Below, piece after piece: positions 23,364 through 31,948 of a stretch of DNA of 36,035 nt. Under the pieces are notes generated by a model. It ran no database searches and had not been told where the DNA came from. It saw only the letters and a program-made list of their open reading frames with translations. How positions within the stretch are numbered: position 1 is the first letter of the stretch; each line of letters begins with the position of its first letter. Source of the DNA: Fibrobacter succinogenes (GTDB taxonomy: Bacteria; Fibrobacterota; Fibrobacteria; Fibrobacterales; Fibrobacteraceae); the NCBI GenBank assembly GCA_902771595.1, contig CACXXH010000001.1, positions 1 to 36,035 on the forward strand. Direction: 5' to 3'. The translations under genes were made by a program, and so were the position numbers.

Positions 23364-26042
23364 TTATTCTTCGGCAGGAGATTCCGGTGCGGCTTCAGCG
23401 GGATCGACCTTCTCGACGGAATCGTCGTCGACTTCCACGCCCTGCACATGGTCGAAGGTTTCCTTCGCCTCGGCGCTATCGTGCTCGATATCCTCGACGC
23501 TCGGGAGCGCGGTGGCATCCTGCACCATGTCGCCGTCACGCAGGCTAATCGCCTTCACGCCCTGGGCATTGCGGCCCGTAAGGCGGATGGAATCGGCCTT
23601 GATGCGGATGACCTGGCCTTCCTTGCTCGTGATGATCAGGTCGTAATCGTCGGCGACGCTGTCGACAAACACGGCCGGGCCGATCTTGTCGGTAACGTTC
23701 AGGTTCTTCACGCCCTTGCTGCCACGCTTGGTAACGCGGTAGGTAGAAGGTTCACTGCGCTTGCCGTAACCCTTCTCGGTAATGGTAAGCACCTTGTTGC
23801 CTTCCTTGAGCCACAGGAGCGAAATGACCTCGTCGCCTTCGGCAAGCTTGATACCGCGCACGCCGTGCGTGCCGCGGCCCATCGGGCGGAAGCAGGTAAT
23901 CGGGAACGTGACGGCCTGGCCATTGCGGGTGGCGAGCATAAGCAGGTCCTTCGCAATCGGGCGGCCTTCCAAATCTTCGGAATCATCGCCTTCCACTTCC
24001 GGAGCGTCGGTGGCATCGGCTTCGGCAGAGGTATCGTCACCCGCATTGAGCGAGGCCTTGTATTCCTCTTCGGTCATGCCCACGAGCTGCACCTTCACGA
24101 GTTCGTCACCCTCATCGAGGGTAATGGCGTTCACGCCGGCCTTGCGCGGACGGCTGAACAGCGTGAGGTCCATCTTGTTGATGATACCCTTCTTGGTCGC
24201 AAACACGAGGCAGAAGTAGCCGCCGAACTTGCGCACGGGCACAATCGCCTGGACCTTTTCGCCTTCGGTGAGGCCGACAAAGTTCACGATCGGGCGGCCC
24301 TTGCCGTTGCGCGTGCCTTCGGGCAGGCGGTAGACCTTGGTCCAGTAGGCGCGTCCCTTGTTGGTGAACACCAGCAGGTAGCTGTGCGTGCTCGCGGTAA
24401 AGATCTGGTCGACGTCGTCTTCTTCCTTGAGGCCGGCACCGATAATGCCCTTGCCGCCACGGCTCTGGGTCTTGAAGGTGTCAATCGGGAGGCGCTTGAT
24501 GTAGCCTTCCTTGCTCAAGGTAATCACCTGTTCCTCTTCGGCAATCAGGTCTTCGTAATCGCTGTCATCGACGGATTCGCCGATGGTGGTACGGCGTTCG
24601 TCGCCGAACTTGTCCACGATTTCGTCGAGACGCTTGAGGATAATCGCAATGCGGCGTTCGCGCTTGGCGAGGATATCTTCCAAGTCGGCGACAGTCAGCT
24701 TGAGTTCGTTGTACTCGGCTTCCAACTTTTCGAGGTTGAGGCCCGTGAGCTGGGAGAGTCGCATGTCGACAATCGCCTGCGACTGGATTTCATCGAGGCT
24801 AAAGCGTTCCTGCAAGTTCTGCTTCGCGATTTCGGTCGTCTTGCTCGACTTGATAATCTGAACGACCTCGTCGATGTTCTGGGTCGCGATGCGCAGGCCT
24901 TCGATGATGTGGAGGCGAGCCTTCGCCTTCTTCAAGTCAAATTCGGTGGCGCGGGTCACCACATCGAGGCGGTGGTCGATGTAAATCTGCACCAAGTCCT
25001 TGAGGGTCAACAACTTCGGCAGGTTATTCACGAGCGCAAGGTTGTAGATGCTGAACGTCGTCTGCAGCTGCGTGTACTTGAACAAATTATTCAGGACAAC
25101 TTCACCCACGGCATCGCGGCGAAGTTCAATCACGATGCGGATATCCTTCGCCGATTCGTCGCGGATATCGGTGATGCCGTCGACGCGCTTTTCGCGCACG
25201 AGTTCCGCAATCTTCTTGCAGAGTTCGGACTTGTTCACCATGTAGGGGATTTCGGTCACGATGATGCGCGGCTTGCCCTTGGAATCGACTTCGATGTCGG
25301 TACGGGCACGCACACGGACGCGGCCGTGGCCCGTAAGGTAGGCATCGCGGATGCCCGCACGCCCGCAGATGATGGCGCCCGTCGGGAAGTCCGGGCCCTT
25401 CACATACTGCAAAAGTTCTTCACCCGAAATTTCAGGATTTTCGGCCACAGCATGGATGGCAGCGGCAATTTCGCGCAAGTTGTGCGGAGCCATCGAGGTC
25501 GCCATACCCACGGCGATACCCGTAGTACCGTTCACCAGCATGTTCGGCAGCGCGGAAGGCAGCACCAGCGGTTCGTCGAGCGTCTCGTCGAAGTTCGGGC
25601 CCATGTCGACGGTATCCTTCTCGAGGTCCTCGAGCATCAGGGCGCCCACGTTGTTCATCTTCGCTTCGGTGTAACGCATTGCGGCAGCACCGTCACCGTC
25701 GATGTTACCGAAGTTTCCCTGGCCGAACACCAGCGGGTAACGCAGCGAGAAGTCCTGCGCCATGCGGACGAGGGTCTCGTAAACGGCGGAGTCGCCATGC
25801 GGGTGGTACTTACCAATCACGTCGCCCACGATACGGGCGCTCTTCACGGTAGACTTGTTGGGAACCACGCCCAACTTGTGCATACTGAACATCACGCGAC
25901 GATGCACCGGCTTGAAACCGTCGCGCGCATCAGGGAGTGCACGGGCGACAATCACGCTCATGGAATAGCGGAGGTAGCTATCCTGCATGTCCTGTTCGAT
26001 CAGGCTCTTGAACTGCGATCCTGGTACCAATTCTTCTGACAT
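23364..26042 (-). CDS. gyrA: DNA gyrase subunit A
   Basis: Type II topoisomerase breakage-rejoining subunit of 892 aa, working with GyrB to introduce negative supercoils. The catalytic tyrosine is Y124 in AAMRYTEAKM. The quinolone-contact region reads HPHGDSAVYETLVRMAQ, with S85 and E89 at the places of E. coli S83 and D87. The GyrA box QSRGGKG at 526-532, at the start of the C-terminal DNA-wrapping propeller, separates it from ParC. Between blades there is an acidic insert (about residues 664-700, rich in Asp, Glu, Ala), and the protein ends in an acidic tail. Its ATG overlaps the surE stop by one base (TAATG), so it seems to be translated from the surE-gyrA mRNA; no separate ribosome-binding site stands out. 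Confidence 0.97.
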   Translation of the reverse strand: MSEELVPGSQFKSLIEQDMQDSYLRYSMSVIVARALPDARDGFKPVHRRVMFSMHKLGVVPNKSTVKSARIVGDVIGKYHPHGDSAVYETLVRMAQDFSLRYPLVFGQGNFGNIDGDGAAAMRYTEAKMNNVGALMLEDLEKDTVDMGPNFDETLDEPLVLPSALPNMLVNGTTGIAVGMATSMAPHNLREIAAAIHAVAENPEISGEELLQYVKGPDFPTGAIICGRAGIRDAYLTGHGRVRVRARTDIEVDSKGKPRIIVTEIPYMVNKSELCKKIAELVREKRVDGITDIRDESAKDIRIVIELRRDAVGEVVLNNLFKYTQLQTTFSIYNLALVNNLPKLLTLKDLVQIYIDHRLDVVTRATEFDLKKAKARLHIIEGLRIATQNIDEVVQIIKSSKTTEIAKQNLQERFSLDEIQSQAIVDMRLSQLTGLNLEKLEAEYNELKLTVADLEDILAKRERRIAIILKRLDEIVDKFGDERRTTIGESVDDSDYEDLIAEEEQVITLSKEGYIKRLPIDTFKTQSRGGKGIIGAGLKEEDDVDQIFTASTHSYLLVFTNKGRAYWTKVYRLPEGTRNGKGRPIVNFVGLTEGEKVQAIVPVRKFGGYFCLVFATKKGIINKMDLTLFSRPRKAGVNAITLDEGDELVKVQLVGMTEEEYKASLNAGDDTSAEADATDAPEVEGDDSEDLEGRPIAKDLLMLATRNGQAVTFPITCFRPMGRGTHGVRGIKLAEGDEVISLLWLKEGNKVLTITEKGYGKRSEPSTYRVTKRGSKGVKNLNVTDKIGPAVFVDSVADDYDLIITSKEGQVIRIKADSIRLTGRNAQGVKAISLRDGDMVQDATALPSVEDIEHDSAEAKETFDHVQGVEVDDDSVEKVDPAEAAPESPAEE

Positions 26043-26833
26043 TATTTTTCCTCTAGTAATGCTTTTATTTCTTTAAAACTTTCTTCGTCCGTCTGGTCGA
26101 TACGGTGCGGCGTAATGGTCGCATAGCCCTTATCGAGCAGGTAATCGTCACTGTCGGCGGGCTGCTCGTTCCACAGCTTGTCGCCGTCGAGCTGCCACAT
26201 TTCGCCATCGTGCGCATAATGGTCGGTAAACATCCCTAGCGCCATACGGGTCGCGCGAAATCCCTTGAACGATTCTCCGGCAGATTTCGGGAAATTCACA
26301 TTCCAGAACACGCCGGCAGGAATCTTTTCGAACAAGCGCTTTTCGACAACCTTTGCGGCAAAATCAATTGCGACCTGGAGCATGCCTTCGCCCGAACCGC
26401 GCAGAGAAAGCGCGATTCCAGGAACGCCCCAGAGGGCGGCTTCGCGGGCTCCCGCGACCGTGCCCGAGTAAAGCGACGAGACGCCGGAATTTTCCCCCGC
26501 GTTTATGCCCGAAAAACACACGTCGAAAGGCCCCGAACCAAGCCCCGAGGTATCTCCCAATCCATAGGCGGCATAATGCCCAAGGGCAAACTTTGTGCAA
26601 TCGGCGGGGGTTCCATCTAGAGTGAACGCCTTGTAGCCCTCGGAAGGTACTTCCTGGACGCGCAGTGCGCGACGGACCGTAAAGGCGTGCGAAACCCCGC
26701 TCTGTTCCACTTCGGGAGCAAACACGAAAACCTCCCCCAATTGGGAGAGAGCGCCTGCGAGGGCGTGCATTTTTTCGCTTTTTACCCCATCGTCATTCGT
26801 AATGAGGATACGCGGTTTCCGTGCATTTTGCAT
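26042..26833 (-). CDS. surE: 5'/3'-nucleotidase SurE
   Basis: SurE-family nucleoside 5'-monophosphate phosphatase of 263 aa, a metal-dependent cytoplasmic enzyme linked to stationary-phase survival. The metal-binding start RILITNDDGV and the signature SGINAGENSGVSSLYSGTVA are intact, as are VFAPEVEQSGVSHAFT and VNFPKS. The start is taken as ATG 26833, which is preceded by TATATTT at the 8-nt spacing seen for three other genes; a GTG two codons upstream is possible. There is no Shine-Dalgarno sequence. The gene overlaps gyrA by one base at its 3' end and is divergent from the methyltransferase gene. Confidence 0.93.
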   Translation of the reverse strand: MQNARKPRILITNDDGVKSEKMHALAGALSQLGEVFVFAPEVEQSGVSHAFTVRRALRVQEVPSEGYKAFTLDGTPADCTKFALGHYAAYGLGDTSGLGSGPFDVCFSGINAGENSGVSSLYSGTVAGAREAALWGVPGIALSLRGSGEGMLQVAIDFAAKVVEKRLFEKIPAGVFWNVNFPKSAGESFKGFRATRMALGMFTDHYAHDGEMWQLDGDKLWNEQPADSDDYLLDKGYATITPHRIDQTDEESFKEIKALLEEK

Positions 26834-26841
26834 GTGCACAG

Positions 26842-26848
26842 AAATATA
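26842..26848 (-). promoter_or_regulatory. -10-like box of surE-gyrA, leaderless geometry
   Basis: Minus-strand TATATTT, then 8 nt, then ATG 26833. Identical spacing to topB, dapA and the SpoU methyltransferase gene. Confidence 0.5.
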
Positions 26849-27134
26849 GAAAAACCCTCAAAATTTTAAGTAAAATGAAAGTAATTTTTGCCCTAAAACA
26901 GCCAAATTCCGCAATCCGCTTACCGGTCAGTCCACAAATCGAGATGCCGCATGGAAACAGGGGCAAAACATTCCTTTATACGAAATCAACCTTGTCGCTG
27001 GCGAAGGACATTTTCGCCAAAACAGCCTTTTTCAAAAAAAATGGCAATATAGTCAAACAAGGCAAAATTCCTTTTCCAAAAAGAAGAGACCTCTTTGCAA
27101 TACGGCTTTTTTTGTAAATCGAAGACCATATTTC
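26849..27134. other. Divergent intergenic region surE / methyltransferase
   Basis: AT-rich and without a convincing gene. It contains one short hairpin, GGCGAA-N7-TTCGCC at 27000-27018, of unknown role. The two promoter boxes lie at its outer ends, right beside each start codon, so the ~290 bp between them could hold upstream regulatory sites for both units. Confidence 0.5.
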
Positions 27135-27141
27135 TATATTT
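27135..27141 (+). promoter_or_regulatory. -10-like box of the SpoU methyltransferase gene, leaderless geometry
   Basis: TATATTT, then 8 nt, then ATG 27150, with no Shine-Dalgarno sequence. Same geometry as the divergent surE start on the other strand. Confidence 0.5.
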
Positions 27142-27149
27142 AGAATACA

Positions 27150-27905
27150 ATGTACACCGAACCGAAATTTCTCGCCATGAAGGAAACGTCCAAGGCAAAA
27201 CGCATGGCCGAACTTCTGCGCGTCATCATTTTGCAACTGGGTGATGACGTGCCCCGCGCAAGGCGCGATTACGAGACTTATGCCGGATGGATGAACCTTC
27301 CCGAATCGGAACACCTGACCGGAAAAAATCAGGCCCAGATGATAGATCTGTACAAGACATTCCGCATGCGCGCTGGTCTCGGTTTTGAACGCGACGTGTA
27401 CCTGGAGCAGGAGCCCGGCGACCGCGAAGTCGCCAACGAAAAGCCGATTCCGTTTGCCGTTCTCGTTCACAACCTGCGCAGCGCTTTCAATGTCGGCTCC
27501 ATCATCAGGAGTACGGACTGTTTCGGGCTCGAGGGAGTCCACCTGAGCGGATACAGCACCGGTCCCGACCACGTGACCGTCAAGAGCGCCGCCCGCGGCT
27601 GCCAGGAATGGATTCCCATCAAGCGCTGGGAAAGCCCGTTCGACTGCGTCAAGTGGCATAAGGAAAACGGCTACGAGATTATCGCGCTCGAAACAGGCGA
27701 AGACATTCCCGCCATCAACGAAGTTTCCTGGCCCAAAAAAGGGCTCATCATCCTCGGGAACGAGGAATTGGGAATTGCACCCGAACTCATGGCCGAAGCG
27801 ACCATGAAGGTGACCATCCCCATGGCCGGGCGCAAAGCAAGCATGAACGTCGCCGGAGCATTCGCCATTATGGCTTTCAAGATTCGAAGCGACTATACCC
27901 CATAG
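27150..27905 (+). CDS. SpoU/TrmH-family RNA 2'-O-methyltransferase
   Basis: SAM-dependent RNA ribose methyltransferase of 251 aa with the trefoil-knot (SPOUT) fold. All three SpoU motifs are present: motif 1 VLVHNLRSAFNVGSIIRSTD (catalytic Arg in NxRSAFNVG), motif 2 GLIILGNEELGI and motif 3 VTIPMAGRKASMNVAGAFAI. Residues 1-95 are a helical, charged extension, probably for RNA binding. Whether the substrate is tRNA or rRNA cannot be decided. ATG 27150 fits the leaderless promoter geometry; an internal ATG at 27177 is the alternative. The next gene starts 12 bp after its stop on the same strand. Confidence 0.88.
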   Translation: MYTEPKFLAMKETSKAKRMAELLRVIILQLGDDVPRARRDYETYAGWMNLPESEHLTGKNQAQMIDLYKTFRMRAGLGFERDVYLEQEPGDREVANEKPIPFAVLVHNLRSAFNVGSIIRSTDCFGLEGVHLSGYSTGPDHVTVKSAARGCQEWIPIKRWESPFDCVKWHKENGYEIIALETGEDIPAINEVSWPKKGLIILGNEELGIAPELMAEATMKVTIPMAGRKASMNVAGAFAIMAFKIRSDYTP

Positions 27906-27916
27906 CGGCATCAACC

Positions 27917-30628
27917 ATGAAAACCCGATACCTCCTATTCTTATTGCTGTGTTTTCTCCTCACTGTCAGCTGTTCCAACAGTGAGCTTTTCGCCTTTGCA
28001 GAAAACTCTTCCATTACAGGCGACTTTTCCACTGAATTCTTAAAAATCAATGCCGAAGACAAGACCGTCGAAATCAAGGATATAAAGACGGAGAACGACT
28101 CCACCAAAGATAAAGCCATAAAGGTCACTTTCACTTACAACTTCTACATTGAAAAGCACGAAGTCACTTGCAAGGAATACCAACAATTCAAAAAGAACAT
28201 CTATTGCGAAAACGATTCGCTGCCTGTAACGAACGTTTCCTACATAGACGCAATCCTCTTCGCCAACGAAAAAAGTAAGTCCGAAGGTTACGACACCGCC
28301 TATTCCTATACGTCCGTCACATGTAACGAGAACAACTGCACCCAAATTGAAGGACTCTCTTTCCAGCCAAACACCAAAGCGTACCGCCTCCCCACCGAAG
28401 CCGAATGGATTTTTGTGGCAAAGAATGGCTGGAACACCAAGAACAGTTGGAACGCAGGCAACGCCAAGTCTACGCCCCACCCCGTATGCAGCAACGGTCA
28501 AAACAAGTACGGCATCTGCGACATGGAGGGGAATGTATCCGAATGGGCCAACGACTGGCTCAGTTCTATAATGGACACCTCCCTGACAAACTTTATCGGA
28601 TCAAACAGCGGAGGCTCTCTCGGAGAACGCGTAATCAAAGGCGGAAACTACAACTCCGCTGCAAAGAACATAAGCCTTCATCTCCGCGGAGACGTCTATA
28701 CGGTAACGTCTTCCACAACCAGCGACTATCTCGGGTTCAGACTTGCCTTCGGGAAAATCCCCGGAGCTTTATGGTACGACCAGAACATGAGTCATTCGGA
28801 TCTCCCGACCAACCGTGTCGCAAACATCGGCAGCATCCGTAAAAAGACAGGAACATTCAAGACCAAAGTCGCATTCAGGCACGACGTTACCGGAAACCTT
28901 GCCTTCATAGATTACTCGAGCATCGTTCTCGACCCGCAAGAAATCTTCGACACCATCGATTCCTACCATCCGGACATTTCTCCGGACGGAAAAAGAGTTG
29001 CCTTCTGCACTCAACCCGAAGGCGTAAATGGGCAATCCAAAGTATACGTACGCGACCTGAACAAGGCCGGAATGCACCTTGTCATGCTCGATGTCGAAAA
29101 TGCCTCCATCCCCCGCTGGAAGGTTCTTGACTCCAAGGACACCGTCATTATCTACGTGACATCGGCCGCCAACAACAAATACGAACCTTCGTTCATGAGC
29201 AAATCTACATGGATGGTTCCTTTTTCTAACGATAAATTCGGGGAACCGAAAAAACTCTTTGACGGGGCGTACCATGGCGGAGTCGACGACGACTTAAATT
29301 TTGCAGTAACAGGTTCCACGCTCCTGCGCGCAAGGACATCTGATGCCAAGGATACCATCTGGTACAATTCCGAACAGGCATGCAATGCCAGCTTGTCGAA
29401 GGACGGAAGCAAGCGAACGCTGTTCCTCGATTTCGGCGGGAAGGACGGCCAAAAATTCGCGAAAACAGACTACGGCGTTCACGAACGAATCCTAGTCATG
29501 GACAGTACCGGGAAACTCATTCAAGCCATCCCTGCTCCCAAAGGATATTCATTCGACCATACCGAATGGGTTTCCGACAACTTGATTACCGCAATGCTCA
29601 CCTCACCAAACGGGGCACACGAAAAACTCGTCTTGGTAGACATCACCGACTCCTCGGTTCTGGAACTTCTCAAAGGAGACGAGCTGTGGCATCCGAGCAT
29701 ATGGATTGACGAAGTCAAAGACACCAAATCTCCGCTCGACCCGGACAGCGCAGCCGCCTACTGGAACAACAACGACAACGATTTGCTAGCCTCAAAGATG
29801 ACGGCATTCTGGGCAATAAGCGATTCCATCGAAGTCATCGCTCTGGGGTCTTCACGAGTCAGCCAAGGTTTCTACCCCAATATGCTGTCGTACGTAGCTT
29901 TCAACATGGCGACAATTCCAAACGACATGGATGTCAACCAGTACCTGCTGAACAACTACATTTTCCCGCATTGCAAGAATCTCAAATTCATTGTTCTCGC
30001 CCTCGATTTGGACCTGTGGTCAGAAAAGCCCGGAGTCAACATCAGTAAGAATACGCTTTCGATTCCGGGATTCATTTACGACAAGAACCACAATTTCTGG
30101 AAAAAAGGCAACGTATCGTACATTATAGAAGCGAGCAAGCAGCGGATTTCGGAACAGGAATTTTTGCAAAAATTCACCGAAAGCAGTGGCACAATCAGGA
30201 GAAGAGAAGTAAATTCCTGGACCTACGGGGGGTACAACCCCAACATAATCCTATACGATTCTACCTGGAGCGACAACAAAGCATACAAGACCGCGCTTCA
30301 GCAACTCGAAGAAATCATCGTATCAGCCAAGGAAAAGAATATCAATGTCATAGGGGTCGTATTCCCGCAAAGTCCTGAATACGCGAGAACCGGAGCCTTC
30401 GGCAGGCACGGCATGAGAAGAAGTACCGCGGTAGAAATTCTGGACGAAATAGCCCAGCTCGATTCCACCTATTCGAACTTCATATTCATGGACGAGAACA
30501 AGATGGGCGCACACGATTACGAAGACAGACTCGCCTACGATTACGACCACCTGAACATGTACGGTGCATTTAAAATCACCGGACGCATAGATAAAGTAAT
30601 ATTATCCATCGCCCCTAAGGAAGAATAG
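27917..30628 (+). CDS. Multidomain lipoprotein: FGE-like, beta-propeller and SGNH-like domains
   Basis: Lipoprotein of 903 aa (signal MKTRYLLFLLLCFLLTVSC, lipidated C19). Residues ~70-285 match the formylglycine-generating-enzyme/sulfatase-modifying fold: IEKHEVTCKEY, YRLPTEAEWIFVA, YGICDMEGNVSEWANDW, RVIKGGNY, GFRLAFG. The cysteine pair needed for catalysis, normally just after RGGSW, is absent, so it is probably a binding module. Residues ~340-610 contain TolB-like propeller repeats (YHPDISPDGKRVAFC). From ~635 an SGNH-hydrolase-like segment has GSSR at 644-647 and DYDHLN at 875-880. Length, lipidation and layout recall the Fibrobacter paralogous family TIGR02171 (function unknown), from memory. 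It has no clear ribosome-binding site and follows the methyltransferase gene by 11 bp. A diverged, inverted paralogue lies at 33495-36035. Confidence 0.8.
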   Translation: MKTRYLLFLLLCFLLTVSCSNSELFAFAENSSITGDFSTEFLKINAEDKTVEIKDIKTENDSTKDKAIKVTFTYNFYIEKHEVTCKEYQQFKKNIYCENDSLPVTNVSYIDAILFANEKSKSEGYDTAYSYTSVTCNENNCTQIEGLSFQPNTKAYRLPTEAEWIFVAKNGWNTKNSWNAGNAKSTPHPVCSNGQNKYGICDMEGNVSEWANDWLSSIMDTSLTNFIGSNSGGSLGERVIKGGNYNSAAKNISLHLRGDVYTVTSSTTSDYLGFRLAFGKIPGALWYDQNMSHSDLPTNRVANIGSIRKKTGTFKTKVAFRHDVTGNLAFIDYSSIVLDPQEIFDTIDSYHPDISPDGKRVAFCTQPEGVNGQSKVYVRDLNKAGMHLVMLDVENASIPRWKVLDSKDTVIIYVTSAANNKYEPSFMSKSTWMVPFSNDKFGEPKKLFDGAYHGGVDDDLNFAVTGSTLLRARTSDAKDTIWYNSEQACNASLSKDGSKRTLFLDFGGKDGQKFAKTDYGVHERILVMDSTGKLIQAIPAPKGYSFDHTEWVSDNLITAMLTSPNGAHEKLVLVDITDSSVLELLKGDELWHPSIWIDEVKDTKSPLDPDSAAAYWNNNDNDLLASKMTAFWAISDSIEVIALGSSRVSQGFYPNMLSYVAFNMATIPNDMDVNQYLLNNYIFPHCKNLKFIVLALDLDLWSEKPGVNISKNTLSIPGFIYDKNHNFWKKGNVSYIIEASKQRISEQEFLQKFTESSGTIRRREVNSWTYGGYNPNIILYDSTWSDNKAYKTALQQLEEIIVSAKEKNINVIGVVFPQSPEYARTGAFGRHGMRRSTAVEILDEIAQLDSTYSNFIFMDENKMGAHDYEDRLAYDYDHLNMYGAFKITGRIDKVILSIAPKEE

Positions 30629-30660
30629 CGCGATTAGCGCTCCGGAAAACTCTAGGCGAG

Positions 30661-31860
30661 TTACTTCGAGAGCGCCTTCACCGCTTCGGTCAGACGGTCG
30701 ATAGCCTGGATGAGTTCGTCCATCTTGGCTTCGCTCACGCCACCTGCGACAGCGGCGGTAGCAGCCTGAGCCGCAGTTTCAACAGCCTTCACAGGAACTT
30801 CCTTCACGGGGAGCTTGCCGAACCAGATATCGGGCCAGCGATCGTTACTCGTATGGTACGTAATGCGGGCCGCGGTTTCCACCGGTTCGCCAATTTTCCA
30901 GATGTAAAGCTCATAGTCAAAGATATCGTGGTCGTGACCCTTGTCGGTAGCGCCCCACACGAGCCACTTGCCATCGGGCGAGAGGCGCGGGAAGTATTCA
31001 TGGCTGCGGCGTCCGGGCAGGTCCATGAGTTTCACGTTCTTCGGGATGCCGAAGAAGCCGACCTTCTCGATTTGCTTGCCGTCTTTCGCGGAGAACCAGA
31101 GGATTTCGCTCGGGGCCGCAGTGCCGCCGTTACCCGTCGGATTCACGCGGTAAATCTTGCTGCCGTCGAAGTTCCAGTCAATCTGGCAGCCATCGCCGGA
31201 CTTGGTCCACTGGGCCTTTTCCAGATCCCACACGCCCGTCTCGCGCATGGACCCGCGAAGCGTAATTGCGACATGCTTGCCATCGGGGCTCATGTTCGGT
31301 TCCTGCAGAATCACGCCGGACTTGTTAAAAGCCTTCTCACCATCGAGGATCATCTTTTCGGTCTTGCTTGCAAGGTCCATCGTGAACACCTTGCCTGCGC
31401 GGCTGAACACGATAGACTTGCCGTCGGGTCTCCAGGTACCCCACGTGGCGTTGTCCACCACCTTGCGCGCGTTCTCGCCCGAAATGTCGACCATCCACAG
31501 GTCCCACTTTTCAGGATAGTTAGCATCGTTCTCGGGAACCCAGCCGCCCTTGCTGCGGTTAAACAGCACCGTGGAGCCATCAGGAGAAATACGCGGGAAC
31601 CAGTCCACATTGTCGCCGCTCGTGAGCGCACGCTGGTTCGTTCCATCGGCGTTCATAATCCAGATATCGTGATGGGAATTTGCACGGCTCGTCGCCCAGA
31701 CAATCGCACCTTCGAGTTTTCCCTTGAGGGCCGAAAGCGCCTTCTGCTCGTCGGCAGTCGGGTCAACGGCAGCACCCGTAGGTGCACCCTGCTGGGCAAA
31801 CACGGCAGACGCAGAAGCGACCAAAAACAGGCCAAACAACGGTTTAAGCAAATTCTTCAT
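30661..31860 (-). CDS. Exported TolB-like (PD40) beta-propeller protein with coiled-coil tail
   Basis: Periplasmic or secreted protein of 399 aa. Signal peptide MKNLLKPLFGLFLVASASAVFA, no lipobox. From ~45 to 345 it has repeats of the WD40-like/TolB type: DIWIMNADGTNQRALTS, WFPRISPDGSTVLFNRS, EPNMSPDGKHVAITL, YFPRLSPDGKWLVWG. Then comes an Ala/Val-rich stretch (about 350-375) and a predicted short coiled coil (MDELIQAIDRLTEAVKALSK). The propeller probably binds a partner protein; the coiled coil suggests oligomerisation. The start is ATG 31860 with GAGG 6 nt upstream; an ATG at 31872 overlaps that ribosome-binding site and is less likely. It converges with the multidomain lipoprotein gene, whose own propeller is of the same type. 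Confidence 0.8.
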   Translation of the reverse strand: MKNLLKPLFGLFLVASASAVFAQQGAPTGAAVDPTADEQKALSALKGKLEGAIVWATSRANSHHDIWIMNADGTNQRALTSGDNVDWFPRISPDGSTVLFNRSKGGWVPENDANYPEKWDLWMVDISGENARKVVDNATWGTWRPDGKSIVFSRAGKVFTMDLASKTEKMILDGEKAFNKSGVILQEPNMSPDGKHVAITLRGSMRETGVWDLEKAQWTKSGDGCQIDWNFDGSKIYRVNPTGNGGTAAPSEILWFSAKDGKQIEKVGFFGIPKNVKLMDLPGRRSHEYFPRLSPDGKWLVWGATDKGHDHDIFDYELYIWKIGEPVETAARITYHTSNDRWPDIWFGKLPVKEVPVKAVETAAQAATAAVAGGVSEAKMDELIQAIDRLTEAVKALSK

Positions 31861-31888
31861 AAAAATCCTCATTTGTTGATAACAATAT

Positions 31889-31927
31889 AAAAAAAGTCCA
31901 TGCGACTAGCCCACATAGACTTTTTTT
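31889..31927 (-). terminator. Terminator of the GH8 gene
   Basis: A 14-bp stem (A7GTCCATG / CATAGACT7 on the plus strand) with an 11-nt loop, 21 nt after the GH8 stop. The one imperfect pair is U-G on the minus strand and C-A on the plus strand, so it favours GH8 transcripts. A T run follows on the minus strand. Confidence 0.85.
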
Positions 31928-31948
31928 TGTATAAGCAATAAGCAGAAT

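Noticed and set aside
23343..26039. Very long open frame (about 898 codons) on the plus strand opposite gyrA
   Set aside because: It mirrors gyrA codon structure, has no domain I recognise and lacks translation signals. The GC-rich third positions of gyrA explain the open antisense frame.
27917..28760. Active formylglycine-generating enzyme
   Set aside because: The fold motifs are there but the cysteine pair needed for catalysis after RVIKGGNY is missing, and no sulfatase gene is in the window.
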